NCBI RefSeq assembly: GCF_003268855.1
Contig: NZ_QLSZ01000002.1
Span: 220,076 to 284,075, forward strand
Source: Flavobacterium aciduliphilum
Lineage (GTDB): Bacteria; Bacteroidota; Bacteroidia; Flavobacteriales; Flavobacteriaceae
Direction of reading: 5' to 3'
DNA length: 64,000 nt
The position numbers and the translations under genes are program-made. Positions 45,345-55,572 of the stretch are shown in pieces (position 1 is the stretch's first letter; every line of letters starts with the position of its first letter). A model generated the notes under the pieces. The model saw nothing but the letters and a program-made list of their open reading frames with translations. It was not told where the DNA came from and searched no databases.

Positions 45345-45461
45345 ATGAAAGTAAGAACATCAGTAAAGAAAAGAAGCGCAGATTGTATAATAGTGCGTAG
45401 AAAAGGAAGATTATACGTTATTAACAAAATGAATCCTAGATTTAAACAAAGACAAGGATAG
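45345..45461 (+). CDS. rpmJ: Ribosomal protein L36, zinc-free form
   Basis: This 38-residue gene is easily missed because of its size. It reads [20 protein letters not shown] and ends NPRFKQRQG. Of the four zinc ligands of the classical form (Cys11, Cys14, Cys27, His33) only Cys14 remains; positions 11, 27 and 33 are Ser, Asn and Phe, so it should not bind zinc. It stands between infA and rpsM, the standard place. Confidence 0.97.
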   Translation: MKVRTSVKKRSADCIIVRRKGRLYVINKMNPRFKQRQG

Positions 45462-45463
45462 TT

Positions 45464-45838
45464 ATGGCAAGAATAGCAGGGGTAGATATACCTAAAAATA
45501 AAAGAGGTGTTATAGCACTAACCTATATCTTCGGAATAGGAAAAAGTAGAGCAATTGAGATTTTAGAAAAAGCTCAAGTTAGCCAAGATATTAAAGTTCA
45601 AGATTGGAATGATGATCAAATTCACGCGATTCGTGATGCAGTATCTTATTACAAAATTGAAGGAGAGTTGCGTTCTGAAACGTCACTGAACATTAAACGT
45701 TTAATGGATATTGGTTGTTATAGAGGTATTAGACATAGATCTGGTCTTCCATTGAGAGGTCAAAGAACTAAAAATAACTCTAGAACAAGAAAAGGTAAAA
45801 GAAAAACTGTTGCTAACAAGAAAAAAGCAACTAAATAA
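45464..45838 (+). CDS. rpsM: Ribosomal protein S13
   Basis: The 124-residue 30S-head protein begins [20 protein letters not shown] and has the basic tail [18 protein letters not shown], which reaches the P-site tRNA. It starts 2 bases after rpmJ. Confidence 0.99.
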   Translation: MARIAGVDIPKNKRGVIALTYIFGIGKSRAIEILEKAQVSQDIKVQDWNDDQIHAIRDAVSYYKIEGELRSETSLNIKRLMDIGCYRGIRHRSGLPLRGQRTKNNSRTRKGKRKTVANKKKATK

Positions 45839-45846
45839 TAAGTAAT

Positions 45847-46230
45847 ATGGCTAAAGCAAGTACAAAAAAACGTAAAGTTATTATTGAATCTTCTGGTGAA
45901 GCTCATATTAATGCAACTTTTAACAATATTATCATTTCTTTGACTAACAAAAAAGGAGAAGTGATTTCATGGTCATCTGCTGGTAAAATGGGCTTTAGAG
46001 GTTCTAAAAAGAATACTCCTTATGCTGCACAAATGGCAGCTGAAGATTGTACTAAAGTTGCATTAGAAGCAGGACTTAAAAAAGTTAAAGTTTATGTTAA
46101 AGGTCCTGGAAATGGACGTGAGTCTGCTATCAGATCAATACACAACAGTGGAGTTGAAGTAACAGAAATTATCGATGTTACTCCAATGCCTCACAATGGA
46201 TGTCGTCCTCCTAAAAGACGTAGAGTTTAA
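45847..46230 (+). CDS. rpsK: Ribosomal protein S11
   Basis: The 127-residue platform protein has [20 protein letters not shown] and the conserved end [18 protein letters not shown]. An 89-base structured gap separates it from rpsD. Confidence 0.99.
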   Translation: MAKASTKKRKVIIESSGEAHINATFNNIIISLTNKKGEVISWSSAGKMGFRGSKKNTPYAAQMAAEDCTKVALEAGLKKVKVYVKGPGNGRESAIRSIHNSGVEVTEIIDVTPMPHNGCRPPKRRRV

Positions 46231-46250
46231 TTTTAATAAAAGTATAACTA

Positions 46251-46305
46251 GAAAAAGGTTTCAGATTATCGAAGGATTTAGACCTGAATTCATAATCTCT
46301 TTTTC
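46251..46305 (+). ncRNA. Structured RNA before rpsD, candidate S4 autoregulatory leader
   Basis: GAAAAAG (46251-46257) pairs with CTTTTTC (46299-46305) and AGATTAT (46263-46269) with ATAATCT (46292-46298), with a five-base bulge GTTTC on the left only. Inside, GAA/TTC and AGG/CCT can extend the structure. It ends 15 bases before the rpsD ATG and has no T-run suited to termination. S4 is a known translational autoregulator in other phyla. Confidence 0.6.
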
Positions 46306-46319
46306 AAAATAATTTAAAA

Positions 46320-46925
46320 ATGGCAAGATATACTGGTCCAAGTACAAAAATCGCCCGTAAATTCGGCGAAGCTATTTTCGGAGATGATAAAGCCTTCGAA
46401 AAAAGAAATTATCCTCCAGGGCAACATGGTTTGGCTAAAAAAAGAGGAAAAAAATCTGAATATGCTGTTCAGTTAATGGAAAAGCAAAAAGCTAAATATA
46501 CTTATGGTATTTTAGAAAGACAATTCAGAAATTTATATGAAAAAGCTGCTGCTTCTAAAGGAGTAACAGGTGAAATCTTACTTCAATTATGTGAGGCTCG
46601 TTTAGATAATGTTGTTTTTAGAATGGGCATCGCTTCATCAAGAAGAGCTGCAAGACAAATTGTTTCTCATCGTCATATTACTGTGAACGGAGAAGTTGTA
46701 AACATTCCTTCATATCACTTAAAAGCAGGAGATGTTGTCGCTGTTCGTGAAAAATCAAAATCTTTAGAGTCTATTGAGCGTTCTCTAGCTAATTCAAGTC
46801 ATGTGTATGAGTGGATTACTTGGAATAACGACACTAAATCGGGTACATTTGTTTCTGCACCAGCTAGATTACAAATTCCTGAAAATATCAAAGAACAATT
46901 AATCGTTGAGTTGTACAACAAATAA
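46320..46925 (+). CDS. rpsD: Ribosomal protein S4
   Basis: The 201-residue primary 16S rRNA-binding protein has an S4 domain, [20 protein letters not shown] followed by [12 protein letters not shown]. No cysteine zinc finger is present near the N-terminus (zinc-free type). In several phyla S4 controls its own operon by binding the mRNA; a structured stretch lies immediately upstream. Confidence 0.99.
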   Translation: MARYTGPSTKIARKFGEAIFGDDKAFEKRNYPPGQHGLAKKRGKKSEYAVQLMEKQKAKYTYGILERQFRNLYEKAAASKGVTGEILLQLCEARLDNVVFRMGIASSRRAARQIVSHRHITVNGEVVNIPSYHLKAGDVVAVREKSKSLESIERSLANSSHVYEWITWNNDTKSGTFVSAPARLQIPENIKEQLIVELYNK

Positions 46926-46946
46926 TAATTGACCTAAGTCTAAATT

Positions 46947-47939
46947 ATGGCAATATTTAATTTTCAAAAACCCGATAAAGTTATCATGATCGATTCAACC
47001 GATTTTGAAGGTAAGTTTGAATTCAGACCTTTAGAACCTGGTTACGGATTGACCGTTGGTAATGCACTTAGAAGAGTTTTACTTTCTGCTTTGGAAGGTT
47101 ATGCTATTACATCAACCAGAATTGAAGGTGTTGAGCATGAATTCTCTACTATTTCAGGTGTAGTTGAAGATGTTACTGAAATTATCTTAAATCTTAAACA
47201 AGTACGTTTCAAACGTCAAATTGAAGATGTAGATAATGAATCGGTTACGATTTCAATTACTGGTAAAGAACAAATTACTGCTGGAGATTTTCAAAAATTT
47301 ATATCAGGTTTTCAAATATTAAACCCTGATTTAGTGATTTGTAATCTTGATTCTAAAGTTAATTTCAATATGGAATTAACCATTGAAAAAGGAAGAGGAT
47401 ATATTCCTGCAGAAGAAAATAAAAAGCAAAATGCAGCCATTGGTACTATCTTTACTGATTCTATCTTTACTCCTGTGATTAATGTGAAATACGCAATTGA
47501 AAACTTTCGTGTTGAACAAAAAACAGACTATGAAAAATTAGTTTTTGAAATCAAAACGGATGGTTCTATCAATCCAAAGGATGCACTTACTGAGGCTGCC
47601 AAAGTTTTAATTCACCATTTCATGTTGTTCTCTGATGAGAGAATTACTCTAGAAGCTGACGAAATTGCTCAAACTGATTCTTACGATGAAGAGTCTTTAC
47701 ACATGAGACAATTACTTAAAACGAAGCTTGTAGATATGGATTTGTCAGTTAGAGCTTTAAATTGTTTAAAAGCAGCAGAAGTTGATACATTAGGAGACCT
47801 TGTCTCTTTTAACAAACACGACTTAATGAAATTCCGTAATTTTGGTAAGAAATCTTTAACTGAACTTGATGAACTTGTTGCAGTTAAGAATTTAACTTTC
47901 GGAATGGACTTGTCAAAATATAAATTAGATAAAGACTAG
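46947..47939 (+). CDS. rpoA: RNA polymerase alpha subunit
   Basis: The 330-residue subunit has the assembly domain (residues 1 to about 230, with [20 protein letters not shown]) and a C-terminal DNA-binding domain (about 255-315, with [20 protein letters not shown]). Both domains are intact. It is in its standard place between rpsD and rplQ. Confidence 0.99.
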   Translation: MAIFNFQKPDKVIMIDSTDFEGKFEFRPLEPGYGLTVGNALRRVLLSALEGYAITSTRIEGVEHEFSTISGVVEDVTEIILNLKQVRFKRQIEDVDNESVTISITGKEQITAGDFQKFISGFQILNPDLVICNLDSKVNFNMELTIEKGRGYIPAEENKKQNAAIGTIFTDSIFTPVINVKYAIENFRVEQKTDYEKLVFEIKTDGSINPKDALTEAAKVLIHHFMLFSDERITLEADEIAQTDSYDEESLHMRQLLKTKLVDMDLSVRALNCLKAAEVDTLGDLVSFNKHDLMKFRNFGKKSLTELDELVAVKNLTFGMDLSKYKLDKD

Positions 47940-47969
47940 TTTCTTTATTCAAATTAAATCGCATTTAAA

Positions 47970-48479
47970 ATGAGACACGGAAAAAAAGTAAATCACTTAA
48001 GCAGACAGACGGGACATAGAAAGTCTATGTTAGCTAATATGGCTTGTTCTTTAATTGAGCACAAACGTATTAATACTACTGTAGCTAAAGCTAAAGCGCT
48101 TAAACAATTTGTTGAGCCTTTAATCACTAAATCTAAAGAAGATACTACACACAATCGTCGTATTGTATTTTCTTACCTTAGAAATAAATATGGTGTAACA
48201 GAACTTTTTAGAGAAGTTGCAGCAAAAGTGGGTGATCGTCCAGGAGGATACACACGTATAATCAAATTAGGAAATCGTCTAGGGGATAATGCTGATATGG
48301 CAATGATCGAATTAGTAGATTTTAATGAGTTATACAACGGAGGTAAAAAAGAAGAGAAAAAAGCAAAAAGCCGTCGTGGTGGAAAAGCTAAAAAATCTGA
48401 GGTGGCTCCTGCTCCTGAAGCAAAAGCTCCTGAAGCTCCAGAAACTTCTTCTGAAGAATCTACAGAATCAGCAGAATAA
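47970..48479 (+). CDS. rplQ: Ribosomal protein L17 with C-terminal extension
   Basis: The 169-residue protein has the usual core (residues 1 to about 118, starting [18 protein letters not shown]) and then about 50 extra residues, first basic ([17 protein letters not shown]) and then rich in Ala, Pro and Glu. Such a tail is common in Bacteroidota L17 and is not a fusion to a known domain. It ends the operon before a perfect terminator. Confidence 0.98.
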   Translation: MRHGKKVNHLSRQTGHRKSMLANMACSLIEHKRINTTVAKAKALKQFVEPLITKSKEDTTHNRRIVFSYLRNKYGVTELFREVAAKVGDRPGGYTRIIKLGNRLGDNADMAMIELVDFNELYNGGKKEEKKAKSRRGGKAKKSEVAPAPEAKAPEAPETSSEESTESAE

Positions 48480-48500
48480 TGAATTCAAATTCATAAATAG

Positions 48501-48534
48501 AAAAAGGATAAACAGTTACGTTTATCCTTTTTTT
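48501..48534 (+). terminator. Terminator closing the ribosomal block after rplQ
   Basis: A perfect 13-bp stem, AAAAAGGATAAAC (48501-48513) with 48520-48532, around a six-base loop, runs into T residues. Confidence 0.92.
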
Positions 48535-48553
48535 ATGCCTTTTAAAATTTTAA

Positions 48554-48586
48554 TTGTATAATATATGAATTAAAAAACTAAATTTG
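48554..48586 (+). promoter_or_regulatory. carA promoter (-33 TTG, -7 TAAATTTG)
   Basis: TTG (48554-48556) and TAAATTTG (48579-48586) are 22 bases apart. The -7 box ends 24 bases before the carA ATG. Confidence 0.7.
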
Positions 48587-48610
48587 TGCAACAACAACTA
48601 ACTACAAATA

Positions 48611-49720
48611 ATGAATAACACAACACAAAAAAAAGCAATAGTTCTATTGGCTGATGGAACTGTTTTTTATGGTAAATCTATTGGGATTTCGGGAAGTACT
48701 TTTGGTGAAATTTGTTTTAACACCGGAATGACTGGATATCAAGAAATTTTTACTGATCCCTCGTATTTTGGTCAAATTCTTGTAACCACTTCTGTGCATA
48801 TCGGAAATTATGGGGTTCATCAACACGAAGTCGAATCAGATAACATTATGATTTCTGGATTGATTTGTAGAAATTTTAGCTTTAACCATTCAAGACCTGA
48901 TTCAGAAGGTAGTTTATATGATTATTTTATTAAACATAACTTAGTTTGCATTTCAGAGGTTGATACACGGGCATTGGTAAACTATATCAGAGAACATGGT
49001 GCTCAAAATGCAGTGATTTCAACAGAGGATTCTACAATCGAATCTTTGAAAGAGCAACTAGCATCAATGCCAAATATGAAAGGATTGGAACTTGCTTCTA
49101 AAGTTTCGGTTACACATCCATATTATTTTGGTAGTGATACTGCCTCATATAAAATAGCAGCATTGGATTTGGGAATAAAGCGAAGCATCTTAAAAAATTT
49201 GGCTTTGCGCGATTGTTATATAAAAGTTTTTCCATTCGATTCTACATTTGAAGAAATAAGCGCTTTTAATCCAGATGGTTTTTTCTTGTCCAATGGTCCA
49301 GGTGACCCAGAACCTTTACAAGGAGTTCAACAAGTAGCCAAACAAATGATTGATTCTAATAAACCTGTTTTCGGCATTTGTTTAGGTCATCAAATCATAG
49401 GTTTGGCCAATGATGTTCCTACTTACAAAATGTTCAACGGACATAGGGGAAATAATCATCCCGTACTTAATTTGTCAACCAATAAAGGTGAAATAACTTC
49501 CCAAAATCATGGCTTTGCAATTGATAAAGAACAACTTACTTCTCATTCTGAATTAGAAATCACCCATTTACATATTAATGACCATACTGTTGCTGGAATG
49601 AAAATGAGAAACAAACCTTGTTTTTCGGTTCAATACCATCCAGAAGCAAGTCCGGGACCTCATGATGCATCTTATTTATTTGATGAATTTATTAATCTAA
49701 TTAAAGAAGCATCACGATAG
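48611..49720 (+). CDS. carA: Carbamoyl-phosphate synthase small subunit
   Basis: The 369-residue glutaminase subunit releases ammonia from glutamine for carbamoyl phosphate, used in pyrimidine and arginine synthesis. The class I amidotransferase site has Cys257 in GICLGHQ, with HPEASPGPHD near the C-terminus holding the histidine. The large subunit carB is not adjacent. It has its own promoter. Confidence 0.98.
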   Translation: MNNTTQKKAIVLLADGTVFYGKSIGISGSTFGEICFNTGMTGYQEIFTDPSYFGQILVTTSVHIGNYGVHQHEVESDNIMISGLICRNFSFNHSRPDSEGSLYDYFIKHNLVCISEVDTRALVNYIREHGAQNAVISTEDSTIESLKEQLASMPNMKGLELASKVSVTHPYYFGSDTASYKIAALDLGIKRSILKNLALRDCYIKVFPFDSTFEEISAFNPDGFFLSNGPGDPEPLQGVQQVAKQMIDSNKPVFGICLGHQIIGLANDVPTYKMFNGHRGNNHPVLNLSTNKGEITSQNHGFAIDKEQLTSHSELEITHLHINDHTVAGMKMRNKPCFSVQYHPEASPGPHDASYLFDEFINLIKEASR

Positions 49721-49801
49721 TTATTCATCACTTATTCTGATACTAAATCGATTGAGTTTATAAGTTTTTTGATTAAAAATGATTTTCATTTAACAAATCC
49801 T

Positions 49802-49809
49802 TAAATTTG
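49802..49809 (+). promoter_or_regulatory. -7 element of eno
   Basis: TAAATTTG fits TAnnTTTG and ends 43 bases before the ATG. The nearest upstream TTG is 30 bases away, outside the usual spacing, so the call rests on the -7 box. Confidence 0.5.
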
Positions 49810-49840
49810 TATACTTATTTTACTATAAAATTAAATATAA

Positions 49841-51145
<1,305 letters not shown>

Positions 51146-51155
51146 TTTAAACATG

Positions 51156-51182
51156 AGGCTGTCTGAAAAGGCCGCCTTTTTT
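51156..51182 (+). terminator. Terminator after eno
   Basis: AGGCTGTC (51156-51163) pairs with GGCCGCCT (51170-51177) at seven of eight positions around TGAAAA, followed by six T residues. The remaining 246 bases up to gltA contain AT-rich DNA with a palindrome and a -7 box but no gene. Confidence 0.75.
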
Positions 51183-51369
51183 ATGTCAAAATATTCTGAT
51201 ATTGTTTAGTGAAGATTTTCATAAAAAGTAATTATAGTAAAACAGGCTCAACTTTTTGGAAAGACTCTTTTTTATTTTAGTTTGTTAGGGAATTAAAAAT
51301 CTATACCAATCTTGCAATTTTTATAATAAAATTAACGAAATCGTTGTTGTAATTCTTTTTTTATTCATT

Positions 51370-51387
51370 TGGAATTCCATAATTTTG
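51370..51387 (+). promoter_or_regulatory. gltA -7 box with abutting palindrome
   Basis: The palindrome TGGAATTCCA (51370-51379) directly abuts TAATTTTG (51380-51387), a TAnnTTTG match 41 bases before the ATG. A protein bound to the palindrome would cover the space between -33 and -7. No -33 TTG is found at the standard spacing. Confidence 0.45.
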
Positions 51388-51428
51388 TTAAATTATAATT
51401 TTATAAGATTTAATTTTCAATTTATATC

Positions 51429-52712
51429 ATGTCAAAAACAGCAATATTAGAGTATGATGGCAATAAATATGAGTTTCCAGTAATCGTTGGAAGCGAAAAT
51501 GAACCTGCTATTGATATCGAAAAATTACGTGCCTTGACTGGCGCCATTACTTTAGATCCAGGTTATAAAAACTCAGGATCGTGTAAAAGTGATATCACCT
51601 TCTTGGATGGAGAAGAGGGTATTCTTCGTTATAGAGGATATGCCATAGAAGATTTAGCTGAAAAAGCGAATTTTCTTGAAGTTTCTTATTTGGTTATTTT
51701 TGGGGAATTGCCAACAAAAAATCAATTAGAGAAATTCGAAAATGATATTCGTAAGTATACTTTAGTTAATGAAGAAATGAAAAACATCATAGATGGATTT
51801 CCTAAAACGGCTCATCCCATGGGAGTGTTGTCTTCATTGACATCGGCGTTGACTGCTTTTAATCCTAAAGTAGTAAATGTAGAAAATGAAAAAGAAATGT
51901 ACGAAGCGGTTTGCAAAACCATGGCCAAATTTTTGGTCATTGCTACTTGGACATACAGAAAAATGATGGGCTATCCTTTAAATTATTATGATAATACGAA
52001 AGGCTATGTTGAAAACTTTATGCATTTAATGTTTGGACTTCCTACAGGACCATATACACAAAACAAAGTTGTAATTGATGCTTTAGATAAGTTATTTATT
52101 CTTCACGCAGATCACGAACAAAACTGTTCTACATCAACCGTGAGAATAGTGGGATCTTCTCATGCAGGTTTATTTGCGTCAATTTCTGCTGGAGTTTCTG
52201 CGTTGTGGGGACCTCTTCATGGTGGGGCTAACCAAGCGGTGTTAGAAATGCTTGAGGCCATTCAAAAAGATGGAGGAGATGCCGATAAATATTTAGCTAA
52301 AGCTAAAGACAAAGATGATCCTTTCCGTTTGATGGGATTCGGACACAGAGTGTACAAAAATTTTGACCCAAGAGCAAAAATCATTAAAAAAGCAGCCGAC
52401 GAAGTACTGAGTACTTTAGGAGTTGATGATCCCATTTTGCAAATCGCTAAAAAATTAGAGGAGGCAGCTTTAGTCGATGATTACTTTGTGTCTAGAAAAT
52501 TATATCCAAATGTTGATTTTTACTCAGGGATTATCTACCGCGCTTTAGGAATACCAACCGATATGTTTACGGTTCTTTTTGCAATAGGTCGTTTACCAGG
52601 TTGGATTGCACAATGGAAAGAAATGCGTGTCAATAAAGAACCTATTGGACGACCAAGACAAGTGTATACAGGTTATCCGCTGCGTGATTTTGTTCCTATG
52701 GATAAAAGATAA
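51429..52712 (+). CDS. gltA: Citrate synthase
   Basis: The 427-residue enzyme condenses oxaloacetate and acetyl-CoA. LHADHEQNCSTSTVR, GPLHGGANQAVLEML and FGHRVYKNFDPRAKI hold the conserved histidines and CoA-binding residues; its length and N-terminal domain fit the hexameric NADH-type of Gram-negatives. A terminator follows directly. Confidence 0.98.
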   Translation: MSKTAILEYDGNKYEFPVIVGSENEPAIDIEKLRALTGAITLDPGYKNSGSCKSDITFLDGEEGILRYRGYAIEDLAEKANFLEVSYLVIFGELPTKNQLEKFENDIRKYTLVNEEMKNIIDGFPKTAHPMGVLSSLTSALTAFNPKVVNVENEKEMYEAVCKTMAKFLVIATWTYRKMMGYPLNYYDNTKGYVENFMHLMFGLPTGPYTQNKVVIDALDKLFILHADHEQNCSTSTVRIVGSSHAGLFASISAGVSALWGPLHGGANQAVLEMLEAIQKDGGDADKYLAKAKDKDDPFRLMGFGHRVYKNFDPRAKIIKKAADEVLSTLGVDDPILQIAKKLEEAALVDDYFVSRKLYPNVDFYSGIIYRALGIPTDMFTVLFAIGRLPGWIAQWKEMRVNKEPIGRPRQVYTGYPLRDFVPMDKR

Positions 52713-52742
52713 AAAGATAAATAAAATAGAGACTTTCTATAT

Positions 52743-52772
52743 AAAAGCTTCGCAAATCGGCGGAGCTTTTTT
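52743..52772 (+). terminator. Terminator after gltA
   Basis: AAAGCTTCGC (52744-52753) and GCGGAGCTTT (52760-52769) pair fully (one G-T) around six bases, followed by T residues. Confidence 0.85.
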
Positions 52773-52779
52773 ATATTTG
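52772..52779 (+). promoter_or_regulatory. -7 element of the DDAH-like gene
   Basis: TATATTTG matches TAnnTTTG and begins within the T-tail of the gltA terminator. It ends 22 bases before the chosen ATG at 52802. Confidence 0.55.
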
Positions 52780-52801
52780 CCTAATGCCAAAAGCACATAC
52801 T

Positions 52802-53713
52802 ATGAAATTAAATGTTAAGAATGAAACGTCAAGATTAAGGGCTGTTGTGTTGGGTTCGGCTGTAAATAATGGCCCTACTCCAACAGTTGAAGAGGCTTAT
52901 GACCCAAAATCTCTCGAACATATTTTAGCGGGTACGTATCCTGTAGAATCAGATATGATTAATGAAATGGAAGCGTTTCATGCGGTTTTTAAAAAATACA
53001 ATGTTACGGTTTATCGCCCTGAAATGATTGAGAATTATAATCAGATTTTCTCAAGAGACATCGGATTTGTCATTGATGATGTTTTTATAAAAGCAAATAT
53101 TTTGCCTGATAGAAATAGAGAATTAGACGCCATTCAGTATATTATTGATCAAATAGATCCCAATAAAGTAGTACGCCCTCCCGATACAGTGCATATAGAA
53201 GGGGGTGATGTAATGTTGTGGAATGACTATGTTTTTATAGGTACCTACAAAGGGTCTGATTATAAAGATTATATTACGGCAAGGACCAATATGGAGGGAG
53301 TTGAATTTATTAGAAACCTATTTCCTCATAAAATTGTTAAAGAATTCGATTTAGTAAAATCAAAACTCGAAGCAAGGGATAATGCGCTCCACTTAGATTG
53401 TTGTTTTCAACCCGTAGGAATCAATAAAGGGATTATTTATAAAAGTGGATTCCGAGAAGAGTCAGATTACATGTACTTGGTTAATTTGTTTGGTAAAGAA
53501 AATTTATTCCACATCACGCGTGAGGAGATGTACCGTATGAATTCCAATGTTTTTTCAATTGCTCCAGATGTTGTTGTTTCCGAAAGAAATTTCACACGAT
53601 TAAATACTTGGTTACGGGAACAAGGATTTACAGTAGAGGAACTTCCCTATGCAGAAATCGCCAAACAAGAGGGCCTTTTACGATGTTCTACATTACCATT
53701 GATTAGAGATTGA
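52802..53713 (+). CDS. Dimethylarginine dimethylaminohydrolase/amidinotransferase family protein
   Basis: The 303-residue guanidino-modifying enzyme has the family catalytic set: EGGD at residues 133-136, HLD at 197-199 and Cys295 in LLRCSTLPL. Members hydrolyse or transfer amidino groups of arginine, methylarginines or related substrates. The ATG at 52802 is chosen over 52784 because the -7 box at 52772-52779 would start transcription near 52785, inside the earlier start. The next gene is another member of the same superfamily. Exact substrate is uncertain. Confidence 0.88.
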   Translation: MKLNVKNETSRLRAVVLGSAVNNGPTPTVEEAYDPKSLEHILAGTYPVESDMINEMEAFHAVFKKYNVTVYRPEMIENYNQIFSRDIGFVIDDVFIKANILPDRNRELDAIQYIIDQIDPNKVVRPPDTVHIEGGDVMLWNDYVFIGTYKGSDYKDYITARTNMEGVEFIRNLFPHKIVKEFDLVKSKLEARDNALHLDCCFQPVGINKGIIYKSGFREESDYMYLVNLFGKENLFHITREEMYRMNSNVFSIAPDVVVSERNFTRLNTWLREQGFTVEELPYAEIAKQEGLLRCSTLPLIRD

Positions 53714-53849
53714 GAAGTTCTGAATTGTGGATTTTGAGTTAAATAAACATGATAAGTCTAAAGAATTATATTTTATAAAAATACGTTGAAAGTAATTGGA
53801 AAACAAAAAAGCAACCAAACCGAAAACTGACAACCAAAATCAAATCAAA

Positions 53850-54785
53850 ATGAAACAAACTACAAATTCCATTTTAATGATTCGTCCTATATCATTCCGC
53901 ATGAATGAACAAACGGCTGTAAATAATTATTATCAAAAAGTATTAGACGGATTAACTCCGGATACGGTTAATGCTAAAGCTCAGGAGGAGTTTGATGCTT
54001 TTGTAAAAAAATTGCGCGCAGTGGGTGTAGATGTCACAGTAGTTGAAGATACGCTCACGCCTGATACCCCTGATAGTATTTTTCCAAACAATTGGATTTC
54101 ATTTCATGAAAATGGCGATGTTATTTTATATCCCATGTTTGCCGAAAACAGACGCGCAGAACGAAGAGAAGATATACTCGATATTTTAGAAGAAAAAGGT
54201 TTTGTTATTAATGAAATCATGGACTACTCTCAGGCAGAACAAGATGGGATCTATCTTGAAGGAACGGGAAGTTTGTTGTTAGATAGAGAAAATGGTAAAG
54301 CTTATTGTGCTCTTTCTCCCAGAGCAGATGAAGAGTTATTTATAGAATTTTGCGAAGATTATGATATGCAACCGGTTATTTTTGAAGCGTATCAAACTGT
54401 GGGTGGCGAACGAAAATTGATATATCATACTAATGTTATGATGTGTATAGGTGATACTTTTGCGGTGGTATGTGCTGATGCTATTGATGATAAAAGCGAA
54501 CGCAAAATGGTTCTTGATAGTTTGAGAGGGGATGATAAAGAGGTGATTTTAATCACAGAAGATCAAGTTAATAACTTTGCAGGAAATATGCTAGAAGTAA
54601 AAGGGGCCGATGATAGAAGGTATTTGGTAATGAGTTCTTCAGCATACCATGCTTTAACAAAAAAACAAATTGCACAACTTGAAGAACATATTACTATTTT
54701 ACATTCAAGTTTAGATACAATTGAAGCCTGTGGGGGTGGCAGTGCCCGTTGCATGATGGCCGAAATATTCTTGCCGAAAGAGTAG
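53850..54785 (+). CDS. ctlX: Citrulline utilization hydrolase-like protein (CtlX type)
   Basis: The 311-residue protein has the amidinotransferase/hydrolase fold: PDSIFPNNWISFH (residues 74-86), EGTGSLLLDRE, IYHTNVMMCIG with the histidine, and Cys301 in GGGSARCMMAE. This pattern matches proteins now called CtlX. The start is the ATG at 53850 (MKQTTNSILMIRP); a TTG at 53796 would add only a polar lead. It follows the DDAH-like gene by 136 bases on the same strand, so the two probably act in arginine or citrulline breakdown. Confidence 0.85.
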   Translation: MKQTTNSILMIRPISFRMNEQTAVNNYYQKVLDGLTPDTVNAKAQEEFDAFVKKLRAVGVDVTVVEDTLTPDTPDSIFPNNWISFHENGDVILYPMFAENRRAERREDILDILEEKGFVINEIMDYSQAEQDGIYLEGTGSLLLDRENGKAYCALSPRADEELFIEFCEDYDMQPVIFEAYQTVGGERKLIYHTNVMMCIGDTFAVVCADAIDDKSERKMVLDSLRGDDKEVILITEDQVNNFAGNMLEVKGADDRRYLVMSSSAYHALTKKQIAQLEEHITILHSSLDTIEACGGGSARCMMAEIFLPKE

Positions 54786-54800
54786 TAAAAAAAAGTAGAA

Positions 54801-54840
54801 AAAATCCCAAAATCTAAAACTCTAGATTTTGGGATTTTTT
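54801..54840. terminator. Bidirectional terminator between ctlX and marC-like gene
   Basis: Perfect 16-bp arms 54801-54816 and 54823-54838 around six bases, with A- and T-runs on both sides, lie between two convergent genes. Confidence 0.93.
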
Positions 54841-54845
54841 TCATA

Positions 54846-55481
54846 TTAAATACCTCTAATGATACTTAATATAGCACTAATAATATATTGAATTCCGATA
54901 GCAACCGTCAAGAAACCTACGATTCTTGAAATCGCCACAATTCCAGAAGCTCCTAAATATTTTGCTAAATAATGAGCACTTCTTAATATCAAAAATATGA
55001 GTAACGAAACAATAATTACAGAAAAACATGATGCTAGTATTTCCGTTGTTTTATGATGATCTTGATTGAAAGCAATTAAAAAAGATATAGAACCAGGTCC
55101 TGCCAACATGGGCATAGCAAGTGGTGTTAGTGCTATTGAATTACGATGTTGTAAATCTTCCTCAACTTCTTTACTGATCCCCTTTCTCTTTTTCTGATTG
55201 GCATTCAATAATCCAAAACCAGAACTAGAAATCAAGATTCCACCAGCAATTCGTAGGGCAGGAATGGTAATGCCAAAAAAGCGTAACACATATTCACCTG
55301 CAAAAAAGGAAATAAGAAGAATAATACACACATTTATTGCAGTCCAAAGAGAAACTCTTGAACGCTCAGATTTATTGAAATCTTGGGTTAATCCCACAAA
55401 AAAAGGAATGGCCCCAAAAGGATTCAATACTGAAAACAAAGCTCCTACCAAAACAAAAAATGTATTTAAAAAAACATCCAT
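54846..55481 (-). CDS. MarC family integral membrane protein
   Basis: The 211-residue protein has six hydrophobic segments; SVLNPFGAIPFFVGLTQ near the N-terminus and TPLAMPMLAGPGSISFL in the middle are the MarC/UPF0056 signatures. The family was once linked to multiple antibiotic resistance, which was not confirmed; its function is unknown. A TATCTTTG box lies 27 bases upstream on the minus strand. Confidence 0.9.
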   Translation of the reverse strand: MDVFLNTFFVLVGALFSVLNPFGAIPFFVGLTQDFNKSERSRVSLWTAINVCIILLISFFAGEYVLRFFGITIPALRIAGGILISSSGFGLLNANQKKRKGISKEVEEDLQHRNSIALTPLAMPMLAGPGSISFLIAFNQDHHKTTEILASCFSVIIVSLLIFLILRSAHYLAKYLGASGIVAISRIVGFLTVAIGIQYIISAILSIIRGI

Positions 55482-55508
55482 TTTTTCCTATTTAAAATTA
55501 TCATTCGG

Positions 55509-55516
55509 CAAAGATA
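55509..55516 (-). promoter_or_regulatory. -7 element of the marC-like gene
   Basis: TATCTTTG on the minus strand matches TAnnTTTG, 27 bases before the ATG at 55481. No TTG is present at -33 spacing. Confidence 0.45.
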
Positions 55517-55560
55517 GATAAAGAATAAAAGAGAAGCGTTAAAATAAAAACAAGATTCAC

Positions 55561-55568
55561 TAATTTTG
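55561..55568 (+). promoter_or_regulatory. -7 element ending 4 bases before the CoA-binding gene
   Basis: TAATTTTG is followed by AAAA and the ATG at 55573. It is one of four boxes with this exact spacing in the window. Confidence 0.45.
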
Positions 55569-55572
55569 AAAA

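Noticed and set aside
45345..45461. L36 lacking three of four zinc ligands as evidence of decay
   Set aside because: Zinc-free L36 is normal in this phylum, as is the zinc-free S14 here; length and other residues are intact.
47970..48479. L17 tail as a fused extra domain
   Set aside because: The tail is low-complexity Lys then Ala/Pro/Glu, a common feature of Bacteroidota L17.
31290..48479. Ribosomal block as a candidate new system
   Set aside because: All genes are standard in identity and order; only the operon break at rpsJ and the RNA structures are of interest.
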